Origin: G963674505 sp964575975
Lineage (GTDB): Bacteria > Desulfobacterota > Desulfobacteria > Desulfobacterales > SKZT01
Direction: 5' to 3'
Assembly (NCBI GenBank): GCA_964575975.1
Contig: CAZNTU010000021.1
Coordinates: 1-43,357, forward strand
DNA length: 43,357 nt
A program made the position numbers and the translations under genes. Each line of letters begins with the position of its first letter. The first letter of the stretch is position 1. The notes under the pieces are model-generated. The model saw only the letters and a list, made by a program, of their open reading frames with translations. It made no database searches and had not been told where the DNA came from. Below are positions 15,381-23,174 of this stretch, piece by piece.

Positions 15381-15505
15381 CGATTGCGAAAGTTTTCTTA
15401 TCACAGATCGAAAATTAAGTTAAGCTGTCAATCGCAACCCTTTTGCAAGTTTCTTGTTTTTTTCCGGCGGCCGAACATCGGCAATACGATCAGGAAGGCG
15501 GAACC

Positions 15506-16855
15506 ATGAAAATCAGTCTCGGCAAAATCAGAACCATGGCGGCGGACATCGAAACCTTTTTCCGCCTTGGGGTTTGGCGCATAAGAACGGACAATTTGTC
15601 GCCCGTCAAGGCGTTTGCGGTGCGGCTCCTTAGGACGATGGTGCTTACCGTGAACGGCTTTCAGAAGGACGATTGCGTCCTGAGAGCTTCGGCCCTGACC
15701 TTTTACACCTTCCTTTCCATCGTTCCGGTCTTGGCAATGGCCTTCGGAATCGCCAAGGGATTCGGTTTCGAGGGGATGCTTCGCAAAGTGCTGATCGAAA
15801 ACTTCATATTCCAAGAGGAAGCCTTGACCAAGGTGATCGAATTCGCCCAGGAGCTTCTGGAAAAAACCAAGGGAGGCGTAATCGCCGGAATCGGCGTGGC
15901 GACCCTGCTTTGGACCGTCGTCAAGGTGCTCGGCCATATCGAAACGTCCCTGAACCGGATCTGGAAGGTGAGGAAGGCCAGGAGCATGGGAAGGAAGTTC
16001 AACGATTATTTCGCGATCATGATCATTTGTCCCATCCTGGCCATACTGCACAGCAGCGTCTCCGTGTTCATCACCGTCCGCGTGCAAGAGATCGTCGAAA
16101 ACGTGGTATTCGTGGGCATTTTCAGCCCGGTGATCTTTTCGGCCCTGAAGCTGCTTCCCTACATGCTGATCTGGATTGTCCTGACATACATCTACCAGTC
16201 CATGCCCTACACGAACGTGAAACCGCGATCGGCCGTTATAGCGGGAATTTTCGCGGGGACCGTCTTCCAGGCCGCCCAGTGGGGGTATCTCGCCTTCCAA
16301 GTGGGAGTGGCCCAGTACAACGCGATTTACGGGAGTTTCGCGGCCATCCCCCTGTTCCTTCTCTGGCTTCAGGTCAGCTGGCTTATCGTCCTGTTCGGCG
16401 CCGAGTTTTCCTATGCGTTCGAAAACGCGCAAAACTACGTATTCGAGCCTTATGCAAAAAAATTGAGCTATTCGCGCAAAAAACTTCTATATCTTGCAGT
16501 GGCAAGGGTGCTCGCAAAAAACTTCTCCGAGGAAAAGCCTCCCTCGACTGCCGCGCAACTTTCCGAAGCGCTCCAAATTCCAGCCTCCTTCGTCGGGCTA
16601 GCCATAGACGAAATGATCGACGCCGGCTTGGTTTCCGAGGCGGGCGAGGGAAAGGGCGGCGCCATGAGATACCAGCCGGCCAGGGACGTCCGCCTGTACA
16701 CGAGTTTTTACATCCTGAACGAAATGGAGAAAAACGGGGAGGATTTTATTCGATTCGACCATAATCCGAATATTGAAATTTTGGAGAAATCCCTTGAAAC
16801 TTTCGGGGAGTTGCTTCGCAAGTCTACTGAAAACCGACATTTGAACGAGATGTGA
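15506..16855 (+). CDS. YihY/BrkB-family inner membrane protein with C-terminal winged-helix-like region
   Basis: Read from ATG 15506 (GGAAGGCGG upstream) the protein has 449 residues. Residues about 45-330 are the YihY/BrkB domain with six hydrophobic segments and the family blocks LRASALTFYTFLSIVPVLAM, WTVVKVLGHIETSLNRIW, TYIYQSMPYTNVKPRSA and LFLLWLQVSWLIVLFGAEFS-type ending. These proteins sit in the inner membrane; their biochemical role is unsettled. After residue 340 a soluble tail follows with AAQLSEALQIPASFVGLAIDEM and a GLVSEAGEG wing, resembling a winged helix, a feature of the longer members. The gene is monocistronic, ending in a clear terminator, and diverges from ETF-QO. Confidence 0.85.
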   Translation: MKISLGKIRTMAADIETFFRLGVWRIRTDNLSPVKAFAVRLLRTMVLTVNGFQKDDCVLRASALTFYTFLSIVPVLAMAFGIAKGFGFEGMLRKVLIENFIFQEEALTKVIEFAQELLEKTKGGVIAGIGVATLLWTVVKVLGHIETSLNRIWKVRKARSMGRKFNDYFAIMIICPILAILHSSVSVFITVRVQEIVENVVFVGIFSPVIFSALKLLPYMLIWIVLTYIYQSMPYTNVKPRSAVIAGIFAGTVFQAAQWGYLAFQVGVAQYNAIYGSFAAIPLFLLWLQVSWLIVLFGAEFSYAFENAQNYVFEPYAKKLSYSRKKLLYLAVARVLAKNFSEEKPPSTAAQLSEALQIPASFVGLAIDEMIDAGLVSEAGEGKGGAMRYQPARDVRLYTSFYILNEMEKNGEDFIRFDHNPNIEILEKSLETFGELLRKSTENRHLNEM

Positions 16856-16927
16856 GCATAAGAGAACGTCCGGGCCGATCAAGATATCCATTGCAATTTT
16901 TGCGCGTTTGTCTTAATAAAACGGTTT

Positions 16928-16968
16928 CCGTGTCGTCGGCTTTTTCGGCCGAGGCACGGTTTTTTTTT
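16928..16968 (+). terminator. Intrinsic terminator after the YihY-type gene
   Basis: CCGTG and TCGGC pair with GCCGA and CACGG around a short TTTTTCG loop, with one internal mismatch, and nine T follow directly (16960-16968). It isolates the YihY-type gene from cobT. Confidence 0.8.
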
Positions 16969-17027
16969 GCCCGAAATCGTCGCCCGCTTATTTTTCAATA
17001 TTCGCATTTTCAAGGGGAGGAAACGAC

Positions 17028-18101
17028 ATGAAGACACTGCAGGACGCTTTGAACCGGATGGAAGATATCGACAGGGGAGCTTTCGAAGCCGCGAAGGAAA
17101 GGCTTAGAAACCAGGCCCGGCCGGCCGGAAGCTTGGGACTTCTGGAGGAGGTCGGTGCGCGGTTGGCCGGAATCCGGGGGACGCTGGACGTCCGGTTGAA
17201 CAACAAGGTGATCGTCACGTGCGCGGGGGACCACGGAATTTGCGAGGAAGGCGTGAGCCTTTTTCCGTCGGAGGTGACCGCCCAGATGGTTCGCAACTTC
17301 GTGGCCGGGGGGGCCTCCATAAACGTTCTAGCCCGGCATGCCGGGGCGAAAGTACGGGTCGCGGACCTGGGAGTAGCATGCGAATTTCCGCCGGATCTTC
17401 CCGTTTTTCACAAAAAGGTGGGAAAAGGGACGAAAAACTTCGCCAAAGGTCCCGCGATGAGCCGGGAAGAAGCCGTGAGAAGCATAGAGGCGGGAATCGA
17501 GATCGTCGAGGAACTTTGCCGGGACGAACCGGTCGATATTCTGGGAACGGGAGACATGGGAATCGGGAACACGACTCCTTCTGCGGCGATCATCGCCGTA
17601 TACTCGGATATTCCGATCCCGAAACTGGTGGGGCGAGGCACGGGCATCGACGATCAAGGACTGCAACGAAAAATCAAGGCTATTGAAAAGGGAATCGAAA
17701 CAAACCGCCCGAATCCGTCGGACCCCGTCGATGTGCTCGCTAAAATCGGCGGATTCGAAATCGGCGGACTCGCGGGCCTTGTGATCGGAGCCGCGGCCCG
17801 CAAAATTCCGGTGGTTTGCGACGGGCTCATATCGACCGCAGGCGCGCTGATCGCCTGCGAACTCTCCCTCGGCGCACGAAATTATCTCTTCGCGAGCCAC
17901 AATTCGGTCGAAGCGGGACATCGGTTTATGTTGGACCGGTTGGAACTGGAACCGCTTCTGGATTTGAAGTTCAGACTTGGAGAAGGTACCGGCGCCGCTT
18001 TGGCGATCGAACTCTTGGACGCTTCCACGAGGATTCTGTCCGAAATAAAGACCTTCGACGAGGTCGCGATTCGCGACGAGCAAATTCGGCCTTTATTTTA
18101 A
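17028..18101 (+). CDS. cobT: Nicotinate-nucleotide:dimethylbenzimidazole phosphoribosyltransferase
   Basis: The 357-residue protein has the full CobT pattern. The enzyme makes alpha-ribazole phosphate from nicotinate mononucleotide and a lower-ligand base for cobamide assembly in the cytoplasm. Visible blocks are RNQARPAGSLGLLEE, VTCAGDHGICEEGVS, FVAGGASINVLAR, LGTGDMGIGNTTPSAA, VGRGTGIDDQGL, CDGLISTAGALIA and the active-site RLGEGTGAALA, where Glu319 is the likely general base. GGGGAGG precedes ATG 17028. No other cobalamin gene and no cobalamin riboswitch is adjacent. A partial inverted repeat (TCGATTTTCG with CGAAATCGA, 18103-18140) follows the stop. Confidence 0.95.
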   Translation: MKTLQDALNRMEDIDRGAFEAAKERLRNQARPAGSLGLLEEVGARLAGIRGTLDVRLNNKVIVTCAGDHGICEEGVSLFPSEVTAQMVRNFVAGGASINVLARHAGAKVRVADLGVACEFPPDLPVFHKKVGKGTKNFAKGPAMSREEAVRSIEAGIEIVEELCRDEPVDILGTGDMGIGNTTPSAAIIAVYSDIPIPKLVGRGTGIDDQGLQRKIKAIEKGIETNRPNPSDPVDVLAKIGGFEIGGLAGLVIGAAARKIPVVCDGLISTAGALIACELSLGARNYLFASHNSVEAGHRFMLDRLELEPLLDLKFRLGEGTGAALAIELLDASTRILSEIKTFDEVAIRDEQIRPLF

Positions 18102-18151
18102 GTCGATTTTCGTGTAAAAGTGCTTTTCAAGCGAAATCGAACGCTGGGTGT

Positions 18152-18180
18152 TTGCGCAGCTTGAATTCGGGCATTATAAT
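18152..18180 (+). promoter_or_regulatory. Candidate sigma-70 promoter of the PHP gene
   Basis: TTGCGC (18152-18157), 17 bases and a perfect TATAAT (18175-18180) lie 55 bases before the PHP start codon. Confidence 0.5.
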
Positions 18181-18234
18181 TTTTCGTTCTTTATCGTTCG
18201 GTAGTATTTTCAAAACCATCCAAACAGGAAAAAA

Positions 18235-19152
18235 ATGGACAATATCAATCGTGTTCAGTTCGAGCGGCCGGATTTAGACACTTTGACAAAAAACTACACG
18301 GTGGTGGACCTTCATTTCCATACCCGTCACAGCGACGGATTGAACTCGGTCCCGGAGCTTGCCGAAAAAGCGAGAAACATGGGGATCGGCATCGCCATCA
18401 CAGATCACAACGAAATTCGGGGAGCGGTGGAAATCGCGAGGGAGAAAGATCTCCTCAGCATCCCCGGCATAGAGGTCACCTCGGCGGAAGGGACCCATCT
18501 TTTGATTTATTTCTACAGCATCGCGGGCCTGAAAAAATTCTTCAAGAACGATCTGGAACCGTTCCGGGGAATCGACATAATGAGTTCGACGGAGCTTCCC
18601 ATGGAAGAGATCATCTTCAGGGCGAAAAAATACAAATGCGTGATCGTTTTCCCCCACCCTTACAGCGCCATGTACACGGGAGTGTGCAATCTCCAGTTTC
18701 CGACGGAGCGCTTGGAGAAACTCTTGAAAATGTGCGACGGAATCGAGGCCATTAACGCGGAAAACCTGAAAAAATGGAACCTGAAATCCGCACTCCTCGG
18801 CTTCAACATAGACAAGGCGCTGACCGGCGGAAGCGACGGCCACTCCATGTACCACATGGGCAAAGTGGTCACGTATTCCGAGTGCAAACCCACCAGAAAA
18901 GCATTTCTGGACGCGATCGTAATGAAACAGACAAAGGTGATCGGAAAGGAGATCAATATTCTCAGGAAAGTCACCTCCAACGGCGTCAAATTGAAAACAA
19001 GCCTCAGACACTACCCGGATATCGTCGAAAAAAACATCAAATACGGGTGCAAGGTGATCAACCTGACGTCGCGTCTGCTGAAAAAAAACATGGTCAAGCG
19101 GTTCAACGGGAAAAATCGCGTGGAGGAACCGAACATACTGCCGATGGGTTGA
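18235..19152 (+). CDS. PHP-domain metal-dependent phosphoesterase
   Basis: The 305-residue protein has the metal-binding set of PHP phosphoesterases: HFHTRHSDG (His27, His29, Asp34), TDHNE (Asp57, His58), GIEVTS (Glu80), FPHPY (His141) and GGSDGHS (Asp201, His203). Proteins of this type hydrolyse phosphate esters such as 3',5'-nucleoside bisphosphates or histidinol phosphate; the present substrate is unknown. The core ends near residue 240, and the last 65 residues are Lys/Arg-rich (for example SRLLKKNMVKRFNGKNR), possibly for nucleic acid or membrane contact. AGGAAAAAA precedes ATG 18235. It is monocistronic and converges on cardiolipin synthase. Confidence 0.82.
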   Translation: MDNINRVQFERPDLDTLTKNYTVVDLHFHTRHSDGLNSVPELAEKARNMGIGIAITDHNEIRGAVEIAREKDLLSIPGIEVTSAEGTHLLIYFYSIAGLKKFFKNDLEPFRGIDIMSSTELPMEEIIFRAKKYKCVIVFPHPYSAMYTGVCNLQFPTERLEKLLKMCDGIEAINAENLKKWNLKSALLGFNIDKALTGGSDGHSMYHMGKVVTYSECKPTRKAFLDAIVMKQTKVIGKEINILRKVTSNGVKLKTSLRHYPDIVEKNIKYGCKVINLTSRLLKKNMVKRFNGKNRVEEPNILPMG

Positions 19153-19159
19153 GCGGGTC

Positions 19160-19225
19160 AGGTGTTAGCTTTTGGCGGTTTCATGCCAAAGCGGCACCAC
19201 TAAAACCTAACCGCTAATCGCTAAC
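19160..19225. repeat. Inverted-repeat element between convergent genes (TTAG/CTAA type)
   Basis: AGGTGTTAGC on the left and CCTAACCGCTAATCGCTAAC on the right flank a hairpin GCTTTTGGC/GCCAAAGC (19168-19176 and 19185-19192). GTTAGC (19164-19169) pairs with GCTAAC (19220-19225). The arms use the same TTAGG/CCTAA vocabulary as the larger element at 38294-38440, suggesting a dispersed family. The right end touches the cardiolipin synthase stop codon. Confidence 0.5.
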
Positions 19226-20658
19226 TACAGATACGGAGAGAAAAGCCATGCCAGCGCGTCTCTTAGCTTTAGCGCGAGATTTCGCTCGTCCAAGTCCTTC
19301 AATTTGAGTTCCATGGACCTGTCTATGCGGTTTCGGATATGTCGCGACAAGGCGGCGGCCGTCGACGTATCGAAAATTTCGACGTTCATTTCGAAATTCA
19401 GCCGCAGGCTTCTGGGATCCATATTGGCAGAACCTATTTGGGAGTAATAGTCGTCCACGACCAACAGCTTCGTGTGGGCGAAAGGCGGGGGTTGAAAATA
19501 TATTTTCACGCCCCATTGCATTATTTTCCACAGGAAATTGCCCGCCGCCCATTTCATGAATGGCAGATTGTTTTTCAACGGAAGGACCACGCAAACTTCG
19601 ACCCCTCGAAGCGCGCTGGTCTGGAGCGCCCCGACGATTTCCCTGGACGGCAGGAAGTAGGGCGTCATGATCAGAACCGCTCTTCTGGCCGACGAAATGG
19701 CCCCCGCCAGTATAAAAGTGAGTTTCTCGGGGTCCTCGTTGGGACCGTCGACGATAGTCCTGCAAATGGCTCCTCCCATCATTTCGCAAACATCGGGCGA
19801 CATTTCCGTGATTTCGCCGGTCGCGAACGCCCAGTCGTCCAAGAAAGTCTTTTCCATCTGGGACAGTACGGGCCCAGTAATTTTAAAATGAACATCGAAG
19901 ATTCTTCCCGGATTGCGGAGATTGTCCGCCAAATGACGATCCCCGATGTTCATTCCCCCAGTGAAGCCGACTTTGCCGTCCGCAACCAAAAGTTTCCGAT
20001 GGTTTCGCAAGTTGACATGGAATTCGAGAGGCTTGAGCGTGGGAGGAATGAAGCGGGCCGTTCTAACGCCTCGCTTTTTCAACAAGGTCCCGGCCCTCGG
20101 AAACGAATAGAGTTCCCCGGCACCGTCAATGAGTACCCTGACGTCCACCCCCCGATTTTTCGCCCGCTCCAGTTCGTCGATGAAGTTTCGCCCCGTTTTG
20201 TTCGTCTCGAAAATGTAAGTGAGAAGATACAACGATTTTTCGGCGCCCCTGATCGCTTCCAGCATCGCCGGAAAGGCCTCCTCGCCATTGTATAGAATTT
20301 CGATTCGATTCCCGGCCAACAGAGGAAGCCGCGTGACCGAATCCGAGATATTGGCGATGTCCCGGTGCTTCGGAGAAACGGAAGAACACTTTATTATGTC
20401 CAGCACGCCTTCGGGAAGTCTTCCGAAACCTTCGTAAAGTCGGAAGGAAGGGACGAACCCCAGTTTCTTGGCTCTCACCCGCACCCTGTTTATTCCGAAC
20501 AGAAAATACAACGCCGATCCCAGAAGGGGAAAAATGATGCAGAGCGAAATCCACCCCCAGACCGACCGAGGGTCGTTCTTGTTCAGCAAGGCGTGGCCGG
20601 AAGCGATCAAAGCCAGAGAGATATGAACGACGAACACACTCCAGTTTATGAATTCCAT
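19225..20658 (-). CDS. cls: Cardiolipin synthase (phospholipase D family)
   Basis: Read from ATG 20658 the protein has 477 residues. Two hydrophobic segments at the N-terminus (about 5-55, PLDc_N type) anchor it in the inner membrane. Two HKD motifs follow: HRKLLVADGKVGFTGG (His220, Lys222, Asp227) and HTKLLVVDD with IGSANMDPRSL (His395, Lys397, Asp402). These carry out transphosphatidylation of two phosphatidylglycerol molecules, or a related reaction, to make cardiolipin. Length and both motifs fit ClsA-type enzymes. It starts 12 bases after the stop of the Ala/Glu/Pro-rich gene and is likely co-transcribed with it from the promoter at 21421-21450. Confidence 0.92.
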   Translation of the reverse strand: MEFINWSVFVVHISLALIASGHALLNKNDPRSVWGWISLCIIFPLLGSALYFLFGINRVRVRAKKLGFVPSFRLYEGFGRLPEGVLDIIKCSSVSPKHRDIANISDSVTRLPLLAGNRIEILYNGEEAFPAMLEAIRGAEKSLYLLTYIFETNKTGRNFIDELERAKNRGVDVRVLIDGAGELYSFPRAGTLLKKRGVRTARFIPPTLKPLEFHVNLRNHRKLLVADGKVGFTGGMNIGDRHLADNLRNPGRIFDVHFKITGPVLSQMEKTFLDDWAFATGEITEMSPDVCEMMGGAICRTIVDGPNEDPEKLTFILAGAISSARRAVLIMTPYFLPSREIVGALQTSALRGVEVCVVLPLKNNLPFMKWAAGNFLWKIMQWGVKIYFQPPPFAHTKLLVVDDYYSQIGSANMDPRSLRLNFEMNVEIFDTSTAAALSRHIRNRIDRSMELKLKDLDERNLALKLRDALAWLFSPYL

Positions 20659-20670
20659 TATGCTCAAAGT

Positions 20671-21300
20671 CTATTTTTTCCTCGCAAAGGGACTCGTCAA
20701 GGCCGTCGAGGCGTCCAAGAGCAAATCGAACCAATCGCGCCGTCTTTTTTGAAACACCTCGGTCGATGGCGCCATAACCGTTATCGAGCTTTCCTTGTCG
20801 TCGGAGTTCTCGCCGTCCTTCTCTTCCGGTTCCGGGGCGGATTCGGGTTCGGCTTTCGCCGCAGGCGCGGCTTCCGGTTTCGCTTCGACCCTCTCGGCTT
20901 GAAACTCGGCTGCGGCTTCAGGCTCCGGTGCGGGCTCGCTTACCGCTTCTGAAGCGGGTTTCTCTTCCGCCTCGGATCGAACTTCGACGGGTTCCGGCGA
21001 TGCAACTTCGGGCACGACCTTCTCGGGATGCGATTTTTTGAATTCCGCGTGCCACAGCTCGAAAACGCCGGATTCGAATTCGGAGCGCACCTCCGGGCGA
21101 AAATTGTCGAGATTGTACAACACGCTTGCAACCGCCCCCGAAATCACGCCTTTTCTGCACCGTACCGTTACGCCGGCGATCTTCAACAGCGCCTCTTCGA
21201 TCTCTTCCTTCGAAGCGTCCGCAAGACAAGGTTCTTCGCCTTTGGCTGCGACGATTTTTTTCATTTGGGTTATGCAGAAAGCTTTCATTGCGTCATTCAT
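20671..21300 (-). CDS. Protein of unknown function with Ala/Glu/Pro-rich linker
   Basis: Read from ATG 21300 (GGAGGGAAC upstream) this is a 209-residue protein. Residues 1-95 look globular and mostly helical, without motifs that I recognise. Residues about 96-175 are a low-complexity linker rich in Ala, Glu, Pro and Val. The C-terminus is basic and aromatic (KRRRDWFDLLLDASTAL), which could contact membrane or a partner. No signal peptide or membrane segment is seen. It lies between a glycosyltransferase and cardiolipin synthase, with its own strong promoter, so a role linked to the envelope is possible but unproven. Confidence 0.7.
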   Translation of the reverse strand: MNDAMKAFCITQMKKIVAAKGEEPCLADASKEEIEEALLKIAGVTVRCRKGVISGAVASVLYNLDNFRPEVRSEFESGVFELWHAEFKKSHPEKVVPEVASPEPVEVRSEAEEKPASEAVSEPAPEPEAAAEFQAERVEAKPEAAPAAKAEPESAPEPEEKDGENSDDKESSITVMAPSTEVFQKRRRDWFDLLLDASTALTSPFARKK

Positions 21301-21420
21301 GAATTTGTTCCCTCCGATAGTGTAAGTTCGCGTTTTTTTATTCGCGGCTTGCGGACGTAAAGCAGGCATTTGCCGTTCGTTTCTTGCTCCTGAAAAATCG
21401 GGCGCTGAGAAAAATACCAA

Positions 21421-21450
21421 GTTATAGATAGGGAATAACAAAGGTGTCAA
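21421..21450 (-). promoter_or_regulatory. Sigma-70 promoter for the unknown gene and cls
   Basis: On the minus strand TTGACA (21445-21450) and TATAAC (21421-21426) are separated by 18 bases. It overlaps the last codons of the upstream glycosyltransferase, and the start codon it serves is about 113 bases downstream of the expected transcript start. Confidence 0.65.
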
Positions 21451-22736
21451 TCGTTTTCATTATCAACGCCAACAAATTCGAACGAAAAATCGATTTGACT
21501 GCTCTTATCGCCGACGATTTCCCGATAGACCGAAGATACTTGCTCGAAAACACGCCCCCAAGTATAGTTCCTTGCGATCGATCGGGCCTCCGGATCTTCG
21601 TAATCGGGAGACTTTCTAACGGCTTCTATCATCTTCGTCAGACTCTCCCGCAGCGCGTCCTCCAGCAGGGTTTCGTCTTTCCGGTACGGCCGGTCGATGG
21701 TCTCCAGAGGCGGCAACGGAATCAGATCGACCGTATCCTTTTTCGCTTTTCCGAAAATTTCGGAAAAGCCCGGCAAACCGGTAGCGACAATCCGGCATCC
21801 GGAGGCCAGTCCCTCGAAGAGCGCCAAGGGAAGGCCTTCGAAGAACGACGGGAGCACCTGCACATGGGACGTTTTCATCAGTTCCGAAAGCCGGCGGTGG
21901 TCCACGTAGCCGTGAAAGGAGACATTGGCGCCCAATCTTCCGGCCAGTTCCATGCATTCTTCGAATTCCGATCCGCTTCCTCCCCCAGCCATGTGAAGAA
22001 TCCAGTCTCGGTCTTCCATTCTCGAAAGCGATTTCAAGAGCCAGGGCACTCCCTTGCTCCGATTGATTTTGCCGGCGTATAGAATATGGACGGTCCCGGC
22101 GGGAGCTTTCGGGGCGCGGGCGAAAACGGTGTCGTCGTATCCGCCGCCGACCACAACGACCTTCTCCGGCGCAATTTCGAACACCCGGCAGATTTCCCTC
22201 TTCTGATCGGCCGTAAGGGCGACAATCCTGTCGAGCGTCCGGCAATGGCATTTCACGAAAGCCCTCAAATGGGGACAGTTGTCATACTGCCTCAGCTCCG
22301 TGCCATGGCAAGTCGCTACTGCGGGAATGTCCGGGAAAAGCTTCCTGATCAGCGCCGTCAGGACGAAAAGATGATTCGAGTGAATAATATCCGGTTCGAA
22401 ACGGCGCACGGCCTCTTTAAGCGCATCGGCGAAAGCCGACTTGTAGGAGGTCAGTCTCCTGCCTTTCAATTCCCTGAAAAGGGAGCTTTTATAGGGCATT
22501 ACGTCCGACATTCCGGGGACGGGAAAATCCAGGAACTCCGACTCGAAAAAAACGTAGCGACGTTCTTCCATGTCCGGATCTTTCGACGGATCGACGCTGC
22601 CTGAAGGAACCCCCGCGATCCGATAATTGAAAAAACCCCGTTTTTCGGATTCTTTGACGATCGCCTCGACATAGACCCCGCTCCCCGTCATCTCCGGCCT
22701 CTGTCCGATCGCATGCAGTATTTTAAGCCGCTTCAT
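21447..22736 (-). CDS. GT4-type glycosyltransferase
   Basis: Read from ATG 22736 the protein has 429 residues with the two-Rossmann GT-B pattern. The N-terminal half begins MKRLKILHAIGQ, has GSGVYVEA for the acceptor side, and HSNHLFVLTA and TCHGTELRQY. The C-terminal donor half has ILYAGKINRSKGVPWLLK, GYVDHRRLSELM, and the EX7E-type block FFEGLPLALFEGLASG. Retaining GT4 enzymes transfer sugars from nucleotide donors in envelope polysaccharide or glycolipid synthesis. Donor and acceptor are not evident. The start overlaps the end of a deleted radical SAM gene (stop 22738), which implies that the two were once one operon with the peptidase-like gene and manA upstream. Confidence 0.85.
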   Translation of the reverse strand: MKRLKILHAIGQRPEMTGSGVYVEAIVKESEKRGFFNYRIAGVPSGSVDPSKDPDMEERRYVFFESEFLDFPVPGMSDVMPYKSSLFRELKGRRLTSYKSAFADALKEAVRRFEPDIIHSNHLFVLTALIRKLFPDIPAVATCHGTELRQYDNCPHLRAFVKCHCRTLDRIVALTADQKREICRVFEIAPEKVVVVGGGYDDTVFARAPKAPAGTVHILYAGKINRSKGVPWLLKSLSRMEDRDWILHMAGGGSGSEFEECMELAGRLGANVSFHGYVDHRRLSELMKTSHVQVLPSFFEGLPLALFEGLASGCRIVATGLPGFSEIFGKAKKDTVDLIPLPPLETIDRPYRKDETLLEDALRESLTKMIEAVRKSPDYEDPEARSIARNYTWGRVFEQVSSVYREIVGDKSSQIDFSFEFVGVDNEND

Positions 22737-22737
22737 T

Positions 22738-23146
22738 TTAATTCGACGTTCCTTGATCTTGATCGACCTCACCCTGGGCTCTCCATCGATTGTAAGCAGA
22801 AAGCCATGTTTTTGAAATTTTGGTTCTTCTCGTTGGCCACTGGAATCCGAAATGCCCGCAAAGCCTGCAAAAAGAGAGCATTTGGTCGGAAAAGTCGTCG
22901 GATTCTTCCGGCAGTTCCTTTCTGCCCAAGCCGTATTGAAAAATCCTGTCGATGCCGCCCGCGACCGCGCACATATAATAGCCAGACATTGCATTTGTAG
23001 GTGATATCGATCTCCACGCGATCGCGGCTTGGAAGAAACTGTCTTCCAAAACGCCTGGAGACGAAGGATTGGGCGCGAACAAACTGATAGGCGTCCAGAA
23101 ACAATCTTTTTGCCGTGACGTTCCGATGGCGTGGAGGCATTTTCAT
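22738..23146 (-). pseudogene. Radical SAM protein gene reduced by a large internal deletion
   Basis: Two frames together hold both ends of one protein. The first (from ATG 23146 or 23140) reads FLDAYQFVRAQSFVSRRFG and then RVEIDITYKCN, the run-up to the CxxxCxxC cluster motif of a radical SAM enzyme; only the first Cys is present. At about 22985-22993 the other frame takes over with SGYYMCAVAGGIDRIF, SFCRLCGHFG and WPTRRTKISKTWLSAYNRW, which I recognise as a C-terminus of the same kind of radical SAM protein, ending at TAA 22738. The central catalytic part is gone. A complete member would be roughly 300 residues or more. Recognition rests on memory, but the two halves are in the right order and the deletion is single. 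Confidence 0.65.
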
Positions 23147-23174
23147 GGTCCGGCATTCCCGAATTGTGTTTCCG

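Noticed and set aside
15403..15431. Sigma-70 promoter for ETF-QO using TTGACA at 15426-15431 (minus strand)
   Set aside because: No acceptable -10 hexamer lies 16-18 bases away (ATCTGT at best).
16970..17027. Cobalamin riboswitch upstream of cobT
   Set aside because: Only 58 bases separate the terminator from the start codon, too short for the element, and no B12-box-like sequence is visible.
21301..21450. 50-residue N-terminal extension of the Ala/Glu/Pro-rich protein
   Set aside because: The region contains a strong sigma-70 promoter, and the GGAGGG-preceded ATG at 21300 is a better start.
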